Of a DNA stretch of 64,000 bases, positions 1-7,757 are shown one piece after another; the stretch's first letter is position 1, and each line of letters begins with the position of its first letter. Made by a program: the position numbers and the translations under genes. Below the pieces are notes generated by a model. The model worked only from the letters and a program-made list of their open reading frames with translations, was not told the DNA's origin and made no database searches. The DNA comes from an uncultured Lachnospira sp. (GTDB lineage Bacteria > Bacillota > Clostridia > Lachnospirales > Lachnospiraceae): the NCBI GenBank assembly GCA_910589305.1, contig CAJUTV010000002.1:62001-126000 (forward strand). Direction: 5' to 3'.

Positions 1-231
1 GAAGGATTTTCCATTGGGGGAAAGACAGCAACATCACAAAAGCTGCCAAGAGGTTCAGGAAAGTATATTTCAAGTTTTATTGGATTTTCACCTGTAGATA
101 ATCCTCAAGTAATTGCAATGTGTCTGATTGACGAACCACAGGGCGTATATTATGGCGGAACAATAGCTGCTCCTGTGATTAAAGAATTATATCAAAATAT
201 TCTTCCATATCTTTACAGTTCAAATGAATAA
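1..231 (+). CDS. Class B penicillin-binding protein, C-terminal end (partial)
   Basis: The window opens inside this gene, so only the last 76 residues and the TAA stop are visible. They match the end of the transpeptidase domain of FtsI/SpoVD-type enzymes, which cross-link peptidoglycan at the septum or in the spore cortex on the outer membrane face. The third active-site motif is present as KTA (GGKTATS) rather than the usual KTG, followed by the FIGF.P.DNPQV segment and a GG..AAPV segment typical of the domain end. Position just before murD fits a division or sporulation PBP; I cannot tell FtsI from SpoVD from this fragment. Confidence 0.8.
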   Translation, partial: EGFSIGGKTATSQKLPRGSGKYISSFIGFSPVDNPQVIAMCLIDEPQGVYYGGTIAAPVIKELYQNILPYLYSSNE

Positions 232-359
232 GAGTATAATAACAAAAATTTATTTATAAATTCTGTTAAAAACAGCCTATAAATTTTTAGTATAACATAA
301 TTTTAGTGTATATTCAAGTGAGCTAAATGGTGAGACAACGTAGGAATGGAGGGATTAAA

Positions 360-1730
360 TTGGAGTTTAAAGAGAAGTGTTGTATGATTATTGGAACAGG
401 AATAAGCGGTATAGGAGCAGCAACATTATTGTATGAAAAAGGTGCTAAGATAACCGTTTATGATGCCAATAAAAAGGTTGATAGAAAAAAAGTTCAAGAA
501 AAATTAGAAAAAGTAAAAGCAACTATTATTATTGGTGAGTTTGATTATGATACAATAGCATCTTATGATTTATTGGTAATCAGTCCTGGCGTACCGATTG
601 ATAATCCTATTGTTATGGCGTTTAAAGAAAAAAATGTGCCTGTATGGGGAGAAATTGAACTTGCATATCATTTTGAAAAAGGTACAATTGTCGCTATAAC
701 AGGAACCAATGGAAAGACTACGACAACAGCTCTTACAGGTCAAATTATAGGAGCATGGGCAAAATCGTCCTATGTTGTTGGAAATATTGGCAATCCTTAT
801 ACAACCCAAGCAGATAAAACCGATAAAGATTCTTATACAATTGCTGAGATAAGCAGTTTTCAGTTGGAGACTATACATCAATTTCACCCAAAAGTCAGTG
901 CCATTCTTAATATTACACCAGACCATTTAGATAGACATCATACAATGGCGTGTTATGTTGAGACAAAAGAACGCATCAGTGTTAATCAAAATAAGGGTGA
1001 TGTTTGTGTACTCAATTATGAGGATAGTTATCTTGTAGATTTTGGCAATATCTGTAATGCCGATGTCATATGGTTTTCAAGCAAGCGCAAACCGCCAAAG
1101 GGAGCAAAAACACAAAAAAGCGTTTATGTAGAAGGGGAACATATAAAATATACAGATGGCAAGAATGATTTTGATATTATCTGTGTGCAGGATATGAATC
1201 TTATTGGCGTGCATAATTATGAAAATGCCTGTGCTGCTGTCGCGATGTGTGTAGCAGTAGGTGTTCCATTTGATATTATTATTAATGAAGTGAAGCATTT
1301 TAAAGCTGTTGAACATAGAATTGAATATGTTGCAACAAAAAATGATGTTGTTTATTACAATGATTCTAAGGGAACAAATCCAGATGCATCGATAAAGGCA
1401 ATAAAGGCAATGTCAAGACCAACCATATTGATAGGAGGCGGATTTGACAAGGGAGCCAACTTTGATATGTATACAGCCGCTTTTAATCCTATGATAAAGC
1501 TGCTTGTATTAATGGGGCAGACGAGCGAAAAGATTGCACAGTCCGCAAAACAACAGGGCTTTGAAAATATTGTATATGCAAAAGATTTAGAAGAAGTTGT
1601 CCATATATGTGCAGCTCATGCTAAACCGGGTGATGCAGTGTTGCTTTCTCCTGCATGTGCAAGTTGGGATATGTTTGATAATTATGAACAACGAGGCAGA
1701 ATGTTTAAAGAGTATGTTAATTTATTGTAA
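360..1730 (+). CDS. murD: UDP-N-acetylmuramoylalanine--D-glutamate ligase MurD
   Basis: Cytoplasmic Mur ligase that adds D-glutamate to UDP-MurNAc-L-Ala using ATP, in peptidoglycan precursor synthesis. Visible are the N-terminal Rossmann stretch GTGISGIGAA, the ATP P-loop GTNGKTTTT near residue 115, the central ILNITPDHLDRH motif and the C-terminal-domain DSKGTNPDA motif. At 456 residues it has normal length. I take the TTG at 360 as start because GGAGGG (348-353) sits just upstream and the product then begins MEFKEK; an in-frame ATG at 327 has no ribosome site and adds 11 atypical residues. mraY, usually directly upstream, is absent. Confidence 0.93.
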   Translation: MEFKEKCCMIIGTGISGIGAATLLYEKGAKITVYDANKKVDRKKVQEKLEKVKATIIIGEFDYDTIASYDLLVISPGVPIDNPIVMAFKEKNVPVWGEIELAYHFEKGTIVAITGTNGKTTTTALTGQIIGAWAKSSYVVGNIGNPYTTQADKTDKDSYTIAEISSFQLETIHQFHPKVSAILNITPDHLDRHHTMACYVETKERISVNQNKGDVCVLNYEDSYLVDFGNICNADVIWFSSKRKPPKGAKTQKSVYVEGEHIKYTDGKNDFDIICVQDMNLIGVHNYENACAAVAMCVAVGVPFDIIINEVKHFKAVEHRIEYVATKNDVVYYNDSKGTNPDASIKAIKAMSRPTILIGGGFDKGANFDMYTAAFNPMIKLLVLMGQTSEKIAQSAKQQGFENIVYAKDLEEVVHICAAHAKPGDAVLLSPACASWDMFDNYEQRGRMFKEYVNLL

Positions 1731-1766
1731 AAGTTCAGTTTAATTTAGCGGTATGGAAGGGTTATT

Positions 1767-2915
1767 ATGGCAAAGAAAAAGAAAAAACCTAAATTAAAAT
1801 ATTTTGATTATACTTTGCTATTTGTTACAATATTTATTATTGGATTTGGACTGATTATGATTTATAGTACGAGTTCATATACCGCACAGCTTGAAGAGGG
1901 AGATGCCGCATTTTATTTTAGAAAACAATTTATGTTTACACTGATAGGATTTGTTGCTATGTATATGTGTTACAAGATTGACTATCACATATGGTATAAG
2001 TTTGCATGGCCTATATTTATTGTTTCAATTGTGTTGATTTTTGCATTGATTCCTTTTGGCAGTACTGCAAATGGAGCGACAAGATGGATCCGAATTGGTC
2101 CTGTAGGCATTCAGCCTGCCGATGTCAGTAAGACAGCGGTCATTATCATATTTGCAACGCTTATAAGTAATAACAGCGTGAAGATGAAAAAATTTAAGGT
2201 GGCATTTGTTATATTTACATTGGCGATTGTACAGGGAGCATTAATTAAAGTAATATCAGACAATCTAAGCAGTGCTATTATTGTGGTTGCTATTGGATTT
2301 CTTATGATATTTGTAGCTGTACCCAATTACAGTTTGTTTGTGGCGTTAGGGAGCGTAGGTATTGTAGGTGTTTGCGGATTGTATGCGTGGTGTTCTAATA
2401 TTATAAAGTCTGGCAATCTTACAAATAACTTTCGTTTAAACAGAGTACTTATATGGGTTGACCCTGAAAGTTTTTCTTCTGGAAAAGGTTATCAGACTGT
2501 TCAAGCACTTTACGCTATTGGCTCAGGCGGATTGTTTGGGAAAGGGCTTGGAAAAAGCCTTCAGAAATTAGGTTATATACCTGAATCGCAAAATGATATG
2601 ATATTTTCTATTATATGTGAAGAGTTAGGGTTGTTTGGAGCTTTATGTATTCTTTTGGTATTTGCTATTATGTTAAGAAGAATTGTACATATTGCTCACA
2701 ATGCTCCGGATTTATTTGGAATGATGTTAGCAATTGGCGTATTTGCACATGTCGCTATTCAGCTTGTATTAAATGTTGCAGTTGTGACGAATTTGATTCC
2801 AAACACAGGTGTATCGTTGCCATTTATAAGTTATGGAGGAAGTTCGGCAGTTATTTTGATGGCAGAGATGGGAATTGTATTTAACATTTCAAGCAAAATC
2901 AAGTTAGAGCAATAG
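1767..2915 (+). CDS. SEDS-family glycosyltransferase FtsW/SpoVE
   Basis: Polytopic membrane protein of 382 residues, about ten hydrophobic segments, of the SEDS family (FtsW, RodA, SpoVE), which polymerises lipid II glycan strands with a partner class B PBP. Family signatures seen are PESQNDMIFSIICEELG in the large loop before the last membrane segments and the near-terminal ISYGGSS. The N-terminus is lysine-rich (MAKKKKKPK) and cytoplasmic. Start ATG 1767 follows a GGAAGGG ribosome site. Location between murD and ftsQ favours FtsW, but clostridial SpoVE occupies the same place, so the exact role (vegetative or sporulation division) stays open. Confidence 0.9.
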   Translation: MAKKKKKPKLKYFDYTLLFVTIFIIGFGLIMIYSTSSYTAQLEEGDAAFYFRKQFMFTLIGFVAMYMCYKIDYHIWYKFAWPIFIVSIVLIFALIPFGSTANGATRWIRIGPVGIQPADVSKTAVIIIFATLISNNSVKMKKFKVAFVIFTLAIVQGALIKVISDNLSSAIIVVAIGFLMIFVAVPNYSLFVALGSVGIVGVCGLYAWCSNIIKSGNLTNNFRLNRVLIWVDPESFSSGKGYQTVQALYAIGSGGLFGKGLGKSLQKLGYIPESQNDMIFSIICEELGLFGALCILLVFAIMLRRIVHIAHNAPDLFGMMLAIGVFAHVAIQLVLNVAVVTNLIPNTGVSLPFISYGGSSAVILMAEMGIVFNISSKIKLEQ

Positions 2916-2917
2916 TT

Positions 2918-3649
2918 ATGAAAGAAAATCAAAAAAAAAGGCGAAGTACCCAAAAGATATTAAGAAAGGGCTTTGTCGTTGCAATCGTTATTTTGGCAGT
3001 TGGTATAATGACTTCTTTTTTTCTATTTAGAGTAAATAAAATAGAATACATTGGCGGAAATCATTATTCTGATGCCGAAATGACTGAAAAAATATTTGAA
3101 ACAGAGAATCCAAATGCGTTATTTTACTTATTGTTTGGTAATAAAAATAAGCAAATTACATTTGTTCAAAAATATGAAGTAAGCATAGAATGGCCTAATA
3201 GAATGATTGTGACGGTATATGAAAAACCTATTGTAGGATATATCAGTTACATGGGCTGCAATATGTTTTTTGACAAAGATGGTATTGTTGTGGAAAGTTC
3301 ATCTGAAACATATGAGCGTGTTCCTGAAATTCAAGGATTGACATTTTCGTCTATTGTACTAAATTCAAAATTAGAAATTAATAATAACAGTATATTTTCA
3401 AGTATATTAGACTTGACACAATCGTTTGATAAATATCAATTAGAAGTGGACAAGATATATTTTGATAATTCATATAATGTCACTTTGTATATTAATGATA
3501 TAAAAGTGATATTAGGCAATCCAAAAGATTGTAGTGATAGAATTTATGCTTTAAAACAGATGGAAAAAAAAATAGAAGGGCTTAAAGGTACATTATATCT
3601 TTCTGATTATAACGGAAGTGACTCTTCTGTTATCTTTAAAAAAGAATAA
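2918..3649 (+). CDS. Cell division protein FtsQ/DivIB
   Basis: Bitopic membrane protein of 243 residues: a basic cytoplasmic tail, one membrane segment at about residues 18-38, then an extracytoplasmic POTRA domain starting at VNKIEYIGGNHYSDAEM and a beta domain with the conserved VYEKPIVGYI stretch. DivIB/FtsQ helps assemble the divisome with FtsL and DivIC. It starts 2 nt after the ftsW/spoVE stop, so the two are probably co-transcribed and translationally coupled; no strong ribosome site is seen. murG, usually between these genes, is missing. Sequence identity in this family is always low, so the call rests on architecture and position. Confidence 0.82.
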   Translation: MKENQKKRRSTQKILRKGFVVAIVILAVGIMTSFFLFRVNKIEYIGGNHYSDAEMTEKIFETENPNALFYLLFGNKNKQITFVQKYEVSIEWPNRMIVTVYEKPIVGYISYMGCNMFFDKDGIVVESSSETYERVPEIQGLTFSSIVLNSKLEINNNSIFSSILDLTQSFDKYQLEVDKIYFDNSYNVTLYINDIKVILGNPKDCSDRIYALKQMEKKIEGLKGTLYLSDYNGSDSSVIFKKE

Positions 3650-3767
3650 AATCATTTACAATGTTTAAGAAAAGCAAAAAAAATTTAAAAAAATAATAAA
3701 AATATGTTGATATTTTGCTATTAATTTTATATTATGGTACATAGTGGGTAAAAAGGAGGCATTAACC

Positions 3768-4970
3768 TTGATAAATATTGAAACGAATGAATCAAGTGCA
3801 TCAGCAAAGATAGTGGTCGTTGGAGTTGGTGGTGCAGGCAACAATGCCGTGAATAGAATGATAGAGGAAAGAATATTAGGAGTGGAGTTTGTCGGTGTAA
3901 ATACAGATGCACAGGCTTTGCAGCTGTGTAAAGCTCCTAATGCAATACAGATAGGTGAGAAGCTTACAAAAGGTCTTGGTGCTGGTGCACAGCCTGAAAT
4001 AGGTGAGAAAGCAGCACAGGAAAATATTGATGAGTTGACAGCGGCAATTGAAGGCGCTGATATGGTATTTGTCACATGCGGTATGGGCGGCGGAACTGGT
4101 ACAGGAGCTGCGCCAGTTATTGCTAGCATTGCAAAGTCAAAAGGTGCGCTTACAGTGGGGGTTGTCACAAAACCATTTAAGTTTGAGGCAAAAACAAGAA
4201 TGACAAATGCACTTTCAGGTATAGAAAAACTTAAAGATAACGTTGATACATTGATTGTTATTCCAAATGACAGGCTTTTAGAAATTGTGGATAGAAGAAC
4301 ATCCATTCCAGAAGCTTTAAAAAAGGCAGATGAAGTTTTGCAGCAGGCAGTACAAGGTATTACAGACCTTATTAATGTGCCTGGTCTTATCAATCTTGAT
4401 TTTGCAGATGTGCAGACTGTTATGACAGATAAAGGCATTGCACATATTGGTATTGGTTCTTCTACAGGAGATGAAAAGGCAATCGAGGCTGTTAAAGAGG
4501 CCATTAGCAGTCCTCTTCTTGATACAACAATTGATGGGGCTACACATGTTATTATTAATATATCAGGCGATGTTAGCTTGGTAGAAGCAAATGAAGCGGC
4601 AAGCTATATTCAAGAATTAGCTGGCGAGAATGCAAATATTATATTTGGTGCTGTATATGATGATTCCGTTCAGGATTCAGCAACAATTACAGTTATTGCA
4701 ACAGGTATTGAAGATGTAGATGTCAATAATGCTATGGCAGGATTTTCTAATAAGATGTCATCTACAAAGCCATTAGTGAAACCTACATATAATTTTTCAA
4801 GTAGTACAAGTAATGTGGCAAAGAATACAACATCAATAAATACTGCCAATATATCAAGACCAGCCGCAGATACTTCGATGCCTGGATTAAAACATGCAGA
4901 ACCAGTTGTTTCTACAGTGACTGAAAAAGATTTGAGCATACCTACATTTCTTAGAAAAAATAAAAAGTAA
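3768..4970 (+). CDS. ftsZ: Cell division GTPase FtsZ
   Basis: Tubulin-like GTPase that polymerises into the cytokinetic Z ring. The tubulin signature GGGTGTGAAPV, the N-terminal VVGVGGAGNNAVNRM nucleotide-binding loop and the T7-loop region are all intact. A variable linker leads to the C-terminal peptide IPTFLRK, which binds FtsA or SepF-type membrane anchors. I choose the TTG at 3768 as start because AAAGGAGG (3752-3759) precedes it by 8 nt; an upstream GTG at 3744 would place the ribosome site inside the gene. Product 400 residues. No ftsA lies in the cluster, so SepF or a distant ftsA would be needed for anchoring. Confidence 0.96.
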   Translation: MINIETNESSASAKIVVVGVGGAGNNAVNRMIEERILGVEFVGVNTDAQALQLCKAPNAIQIGEKLTKGLGAGAQPEIGEKAAQENIDELTAAIEGADMVFVTCGMGGGTGTGAAPVIASIAKSKGALTVGVVTKPFKFEAKTRMTNALSGIEKLKDNVDTLIVIPNDRLLEIVDRRTSIPEALKKADEVLQQAVQGITDLINVPGLINLDFADVQTVMTDKGIAHIGIGSSTGDEKAIEAVKEAISSPLLDTTIDGATHVIINISGDVSLVEANEAASYIQELAGENANIIFGAVYDDSVQDSATITVIATGIEDVDVNNAMAGFSNKMSSTKPLVKPTYNFSSSTSNVAKNTTSINTANISRPAADTSMPGLKHAEPVVSTVTEKDLSIPTFLRKNKK

Positions 4971-5010
4971 TATAACAATTTAAAGTATATATTGTAATAT
5001 TATAATAGAG

Positions 5011-5051
5011 AGACTGTTACAAAATAAATTTTATTGTAACAGTCTTTTTTT
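5011..5051 (+). terminator. Intrinsic terminator after ftsZ
   Basis: Twelve-base stem AGACTGTTACAA / TTGTAACAGTCT closed by an AT loop and followed by seven T. It ends the division cluster before the spoIIG promoter. Confidence 0.92.
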
Positions 5052-5080
5052 GACAAATAAAATTTGTTCTTTACAGTAAA

Positions 5081-5115
5081 TTCGACAAAATTCGCGTCTT
5101 TTGCTATTTTATAAT
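5081..5115 (+). promoter_or_regulatory. Spo0A-type promoter of spoIIGA-sigE
   Basis: TTCGACA (5081-5087) is an exact 0A-box core in reverse orientation, with a near-match TTCGCG starting 10 bp further on (5091). A consensus -10 TATAAT is at 5110-5115, about 22 bp downstream of the box, and there is no -35 at the normal distance. This copies the layout of the B. subtilis spoIIG promoter, where Spo0A~P bound over a displaced -35 region activates sigma-A polymerase. The predicted start of transcription (about 5122) falls only a few bases before the ribosome site. Confidence 0.72.
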
Positions 5116-5140
5116 TGTTCTGTTAGGAGGTGATAGGACA

Positions 5141-5950
5141 ATTGTAATATATCTGGATGTCTTTTTTATAATTAATTTTCTTATGGACACCATAGTTCTT
5201 GTTTGTCTTAATAAGTTTTGTGGCTATGCTGCTACATGGCTGCGAATACTACTTTCTTCCACTTTAGGAGCACTATGGTCGGTTGTCGTCCTTGTCGTAC
5301 CGAGAGACATCATTCCAATCGTTCATATATGTACATACATATTTATTAGCATATGCATGGTGAGGATATGCTCAGGCAAAATAGATAAAAGAAATCTTAT
5401 TAAAGGCGTTGTTGTATTGTACGCCATAACATTTGTCATAGCTGGCTGCTTGTATATGTTTATATATTATACTCCCGTAGGTTATAGTCTTAAAGAAGTT
5501 ATACTAAAAGATAGTAAATTAACAATCTTTCTTGCGATTACGCTAGTTATTCTTGTAATAATAGGAAGTCAAATAAAAAGAATTACTGTATATGAAAAGA
5601 GCCAATGTCAGGTTGAAGTAACTTTAGATAATGTAACATTTAGAGTGAAGGGATATATAGATACAGGCAATATTCTTATAGACCCCATTCTAAAAAAACC
5701 AGTTTCAGTCATAGAGGCAGATAGTATTCCTTTAAATATTCAACTTGGCGTAAATGTAAAATTACATCTTATACCATATAGTTCGTTAGGTTGTGAAAGT
5801 GGTTTACTGGAAGTGATTACAGCAGAAAATATATGCATATACCAAGGTAAAAAGGTGGTTGAAGTGCCAATGGCATTGTTGGGAATCAGCAGACATAGGC
5901 TATCTTCAGATGGAGAATTTAACATGTTAGTTAATTCTAATATTTTATAA
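5141..5950 (+). CDS. spoIIGA: Sporulation sigma-E processing aspartic protease SpoIIGA
   Basis: Membrane-embedded aspartic protease that removes the pro-sequence of SigE in the mother cell after the SpoIIR signal. The N-terminal half has about five hydrophobic segments; the soluble half holds the catalytic YIDTGN motif near residue 171 followed by LIDPILKKPV. The reading frame is homologous to SpoIIGA well upstream of the first ATG (5183): VIYLDVFFIINFLMD matches the family start KIYLDV..LLNF. A perfect ten-base ribosome site, AGGAGGTGAT (5125-5134), points to ATT at 5141 as the initiation codon, as no ATG, GTG or TTG is available in frame. Product about 269 residues. Followed by sigE, its substrate. 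Confidence 0.9.
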   Translation: MVIYLDVFFIINFLMDTIVLVCLNKFCGYAATWLRILLSSTLGALWSVVVLVVPRDIIPIVHICTYIFISICMVRICSGKIDKRNLIKGVVVLYAITFVIAGCLYMFIYYTPVGYSLKEVILKDSKLTIFLAITLVILVIIGSQIKRITVYEKSQCQVEVTLDNVTFRVKGYIDTGNILIDPILKKPVSVIEADSIPLNIQLGVNVKLHLIPYSSLGCESGLLEVITAENICIYQGKKVVEVPMALLGISRHRLSSDGEFNMLVNSNIL

Positions 5951-6001
5951 GTTTATAAACTTATAAATTGATTAATGCATAATATTAAAGGAGAAAGTAT
6001 A

Positions 6002-6742
6002 ATGGTTTTAAAAGTTGCATCATATGATAGATTTCAATTTAAAATAGTACCTAGCATCAGAAACCTTTGCTTTATGAGGCAGTCTGATGTACACTATATA
6101 GGCGGAACCGATATTCTTCCTGCTCCACTTGAATTAGAAGAGGAAGCAGAAGCAATATCAAAACTTGGAACAGAAAAAGAAAAAGAAGCCAAATCGAGGC
6201 TTATTGAACATAACTTAAGACTGGTTGTATATATCGCAAAGAAATTTGACAATACAGGAATTGGCGTTGAAGATTTAATTTCTATAGGAACAATTGGTTT
6301 GATTAAAGCAATTAATTCTTATAAAGCAGATAAGAATATAAAACTTGCTACATATGCTTCAAGGTGTATTGAAAATGAGATACTGATGTATTTGAGAAGA
6401 AATAATAAGACAAAAGCAGAAGTATCTATTGATGAGCCGTTAAATGTAGACTGGGATGGCAATGAATTGCTATTATCCGATATTTTGGGAACGGATGAAG
6501 ATGTCATATATAAAGATATAGAAAATGAAGCGGAAAGAAAGATACTAAATAGAGCAATTAATAAACTTCCAGAAAGAGAACGAATTATAGTTGATTTAAG
6601 ATATGGATTATCTTCAGATGATGGAGAGGAAAAGACACAAAAAGAAGTGGCAGATATGCTTGGTATATCACAATCGTACATATCACGTCTTGAGAAAAAG
6701 ATTATTAAGCGATTAAAGAAAGAAATCGTAAAAAATTCATAG
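6002..6742 (+). CDS. sigE: Sporulation sigma factor SigE (pro-SigE)
   Basis: First mother-cell sigma factor of sporulation. The first ~27 residues resemble a removable, membrane-associating pro-sequence, ahead of region 2 (ARLIEHNLRLVVYIAKKF and LISIGTIGLIKAINSYK) and region 4 with a helix-turn-helix ending SQSYISRLEKKIIKRLKKE. Start ATG 6002 follows AAAGGAG (5988-5993); an earlier ATG at 5975 lacks a ribosome site. Product 246 residues, close to the 239 of B. subtilis. It lies 51 bp after spoIIGA in the same transcript. sigG, commonly third in this cluster, is not next; an amidase gene follows instead. Confidence 0.95.
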   Translation: MVLKVASYDRFQFKIVPSIRNLCFMRQSDVHYIGGTDILPAPLELEEEAEAISKLGTEKEKEAKSRLIEHNLRLVVYIAKKFDNTGIGVEDLISIGTIGLIKAINSYKADKNIKLATYASRCIENEILMYLRRNNKTKAEVSIDEPLNVDWDGNELLLSDILGTDEDVIYKDIENEAERKILNRAINKLPERERIIVDLRYGLSSDDGEEKTQKEVADMLGISQSYISRLEKKIIKRLKKEIVKNS

Positions 6743-6753
6743 ATTATTATAAT

Positions 6754-6778
6754 GGGGCTGTCATTGGCAGTCCCTTTT
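6754..6778 (+). terminator. Terminator after sigE
   Basis: GGGGCTG / CAGTCCC stem with a short loop, followed by TTTTG. Ends the spoIIGA-sigE transcript. Confidence 0.8.
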
Positions 6779-6911
6779 GATATTTAATAATTTATAAATG
6801 ATGGTTGAATTTTGATGATATTTGCGAAGGATAAAAACTTATTCTACAAAAAAGCTTGACAAGATGGAGATACTTATAGAAAATAGTAGAGATAGTTGAA
6901 TGGGGGATTAT

Positions 6912-7757
6912 ATGGGAAAAAAAGCAAATGGAAAATTAAATAGAAAAATCCCATATGAGGAACAGTCCTCAAAAAAACCTCGCAGGTGGGACCATATATT
7001 TGGTATATTGACAGTGGCTGCAATAATATGGTTTGGTCTTATTATATATAATGATTTTAAAAGTTTGGGTATAGATACCAATATCAATAATACACAAGAT
7101 GAAACATTGGATAGTGCAATAGCTGCAAAAGATGATGATTTGACAATGATGGAAAAAAATACATGGGTTATAAATAATGGAAATGTTATCTGTATTGATG
7201 CAGGTCATGGCGGAGGGGATAAAGGCACTGTTTCAGGAAATTATAAGGAGAGTGCAATATGCCTTTTGATAGCAAAGTCTGTGCAGCAAGAGCTTGAACA
7301 TATGGGAGCACAAGTTGTTATGACAAGGACTGATGATATAGCAATATCACAGGAACAAAGAGTAAAGATAGGAAATGATAAAAAGGCAGATATCTTTGTT
7401 TCAATTCATTTAAATTCATCGGCAAACGAGACTGCAAATGGAGCAGAAGCTTGGATTCATAGCAGTAAGCCGAATAATTCTTTAAAATTATCAAAAACTA
7501 TTCTTGAAGAGATTGCAATAAATACAGGAATACATAATCGTGATGTAAAGTATGGTACACTTGCTGATTCAAAAGAGAATTATTATATTAATTCACGCAG
7601 TAAAAGTGCAAGTTTAATACTTGAGCTTGGTTTTATAACAAGTAACAGCGATATGTTAGTAATTAATAATAAGACAGAACATATAGCAAAAGCTATCGCT
7701 TCTGGAATAGCAAAATACCTTAATGGAGGAGATAAAGGTGAATCAGGAAAATATTAG
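6912..7757 (+). CDS. N-acetylmuramoyl-L-alanine amidase (Amidase_3, CwlD-like)
   Basis: Zinc amidase that cleaves the bond between MurNAc and the stem peptide. It has a basic N-terminus, one membrane segment around residues 25-45 and then the Amidase_3 domain with zinc ligands in IDAGHGG, in ESAICLL and in SIHLNSSAN, and the catalytic-end ILELGFITSNSD. Full length of 281 residues matches CwlD, the spore-cortex amidase, but vegetative amidases share the fold, so CwlD is an inference from length and the sporulation neighbourhood. I choose ATG 6912 since GGGGGAT precedes it; ATG 6900 overlaps that ribosome site. Its last 20 nt overlap the start of lepA. Confidence 0.85.
   Translation: MGKKANGKLNRKIPYEEQSSKKPRRWDHIFGILTVAAIIWFGLIIYNDFKSLGIDTNINNTQDETLDSAIAAKDDDLTMMEKNTWVINNGNVICIDAGHGGGDKGTVSGNYKESAICLLIAKSVQQELEHMGAQVVMTRTDDIAISQEQRVKIGNDKKADIFVSIHLNSSANETANGAEAWIHSSKPNNSLKLSKTILEEIAINTGIHNRDVKYGTLADSKENYYINSRSKSASLILELGFITSNSDMLVINNKTEHIAKAIASGIAKYLNGGDKGESGKY

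Noticed and set aside
19..33. KTA instead of KTG in the penicillin-binding protein, possibly an inactive enzyme
   Set aside because: The third position tolerates small residues and I recall KTA variants as common in clostridial SpoVD/FtsI-type proteins; the rest of the region is normal.
3665..4504. Minus-strand open frame of 279 codons opposite ftsZ
   Set aside because: It is the shadow of the real gene: low-complexity S/A/P-rich translation and no ribosome site.
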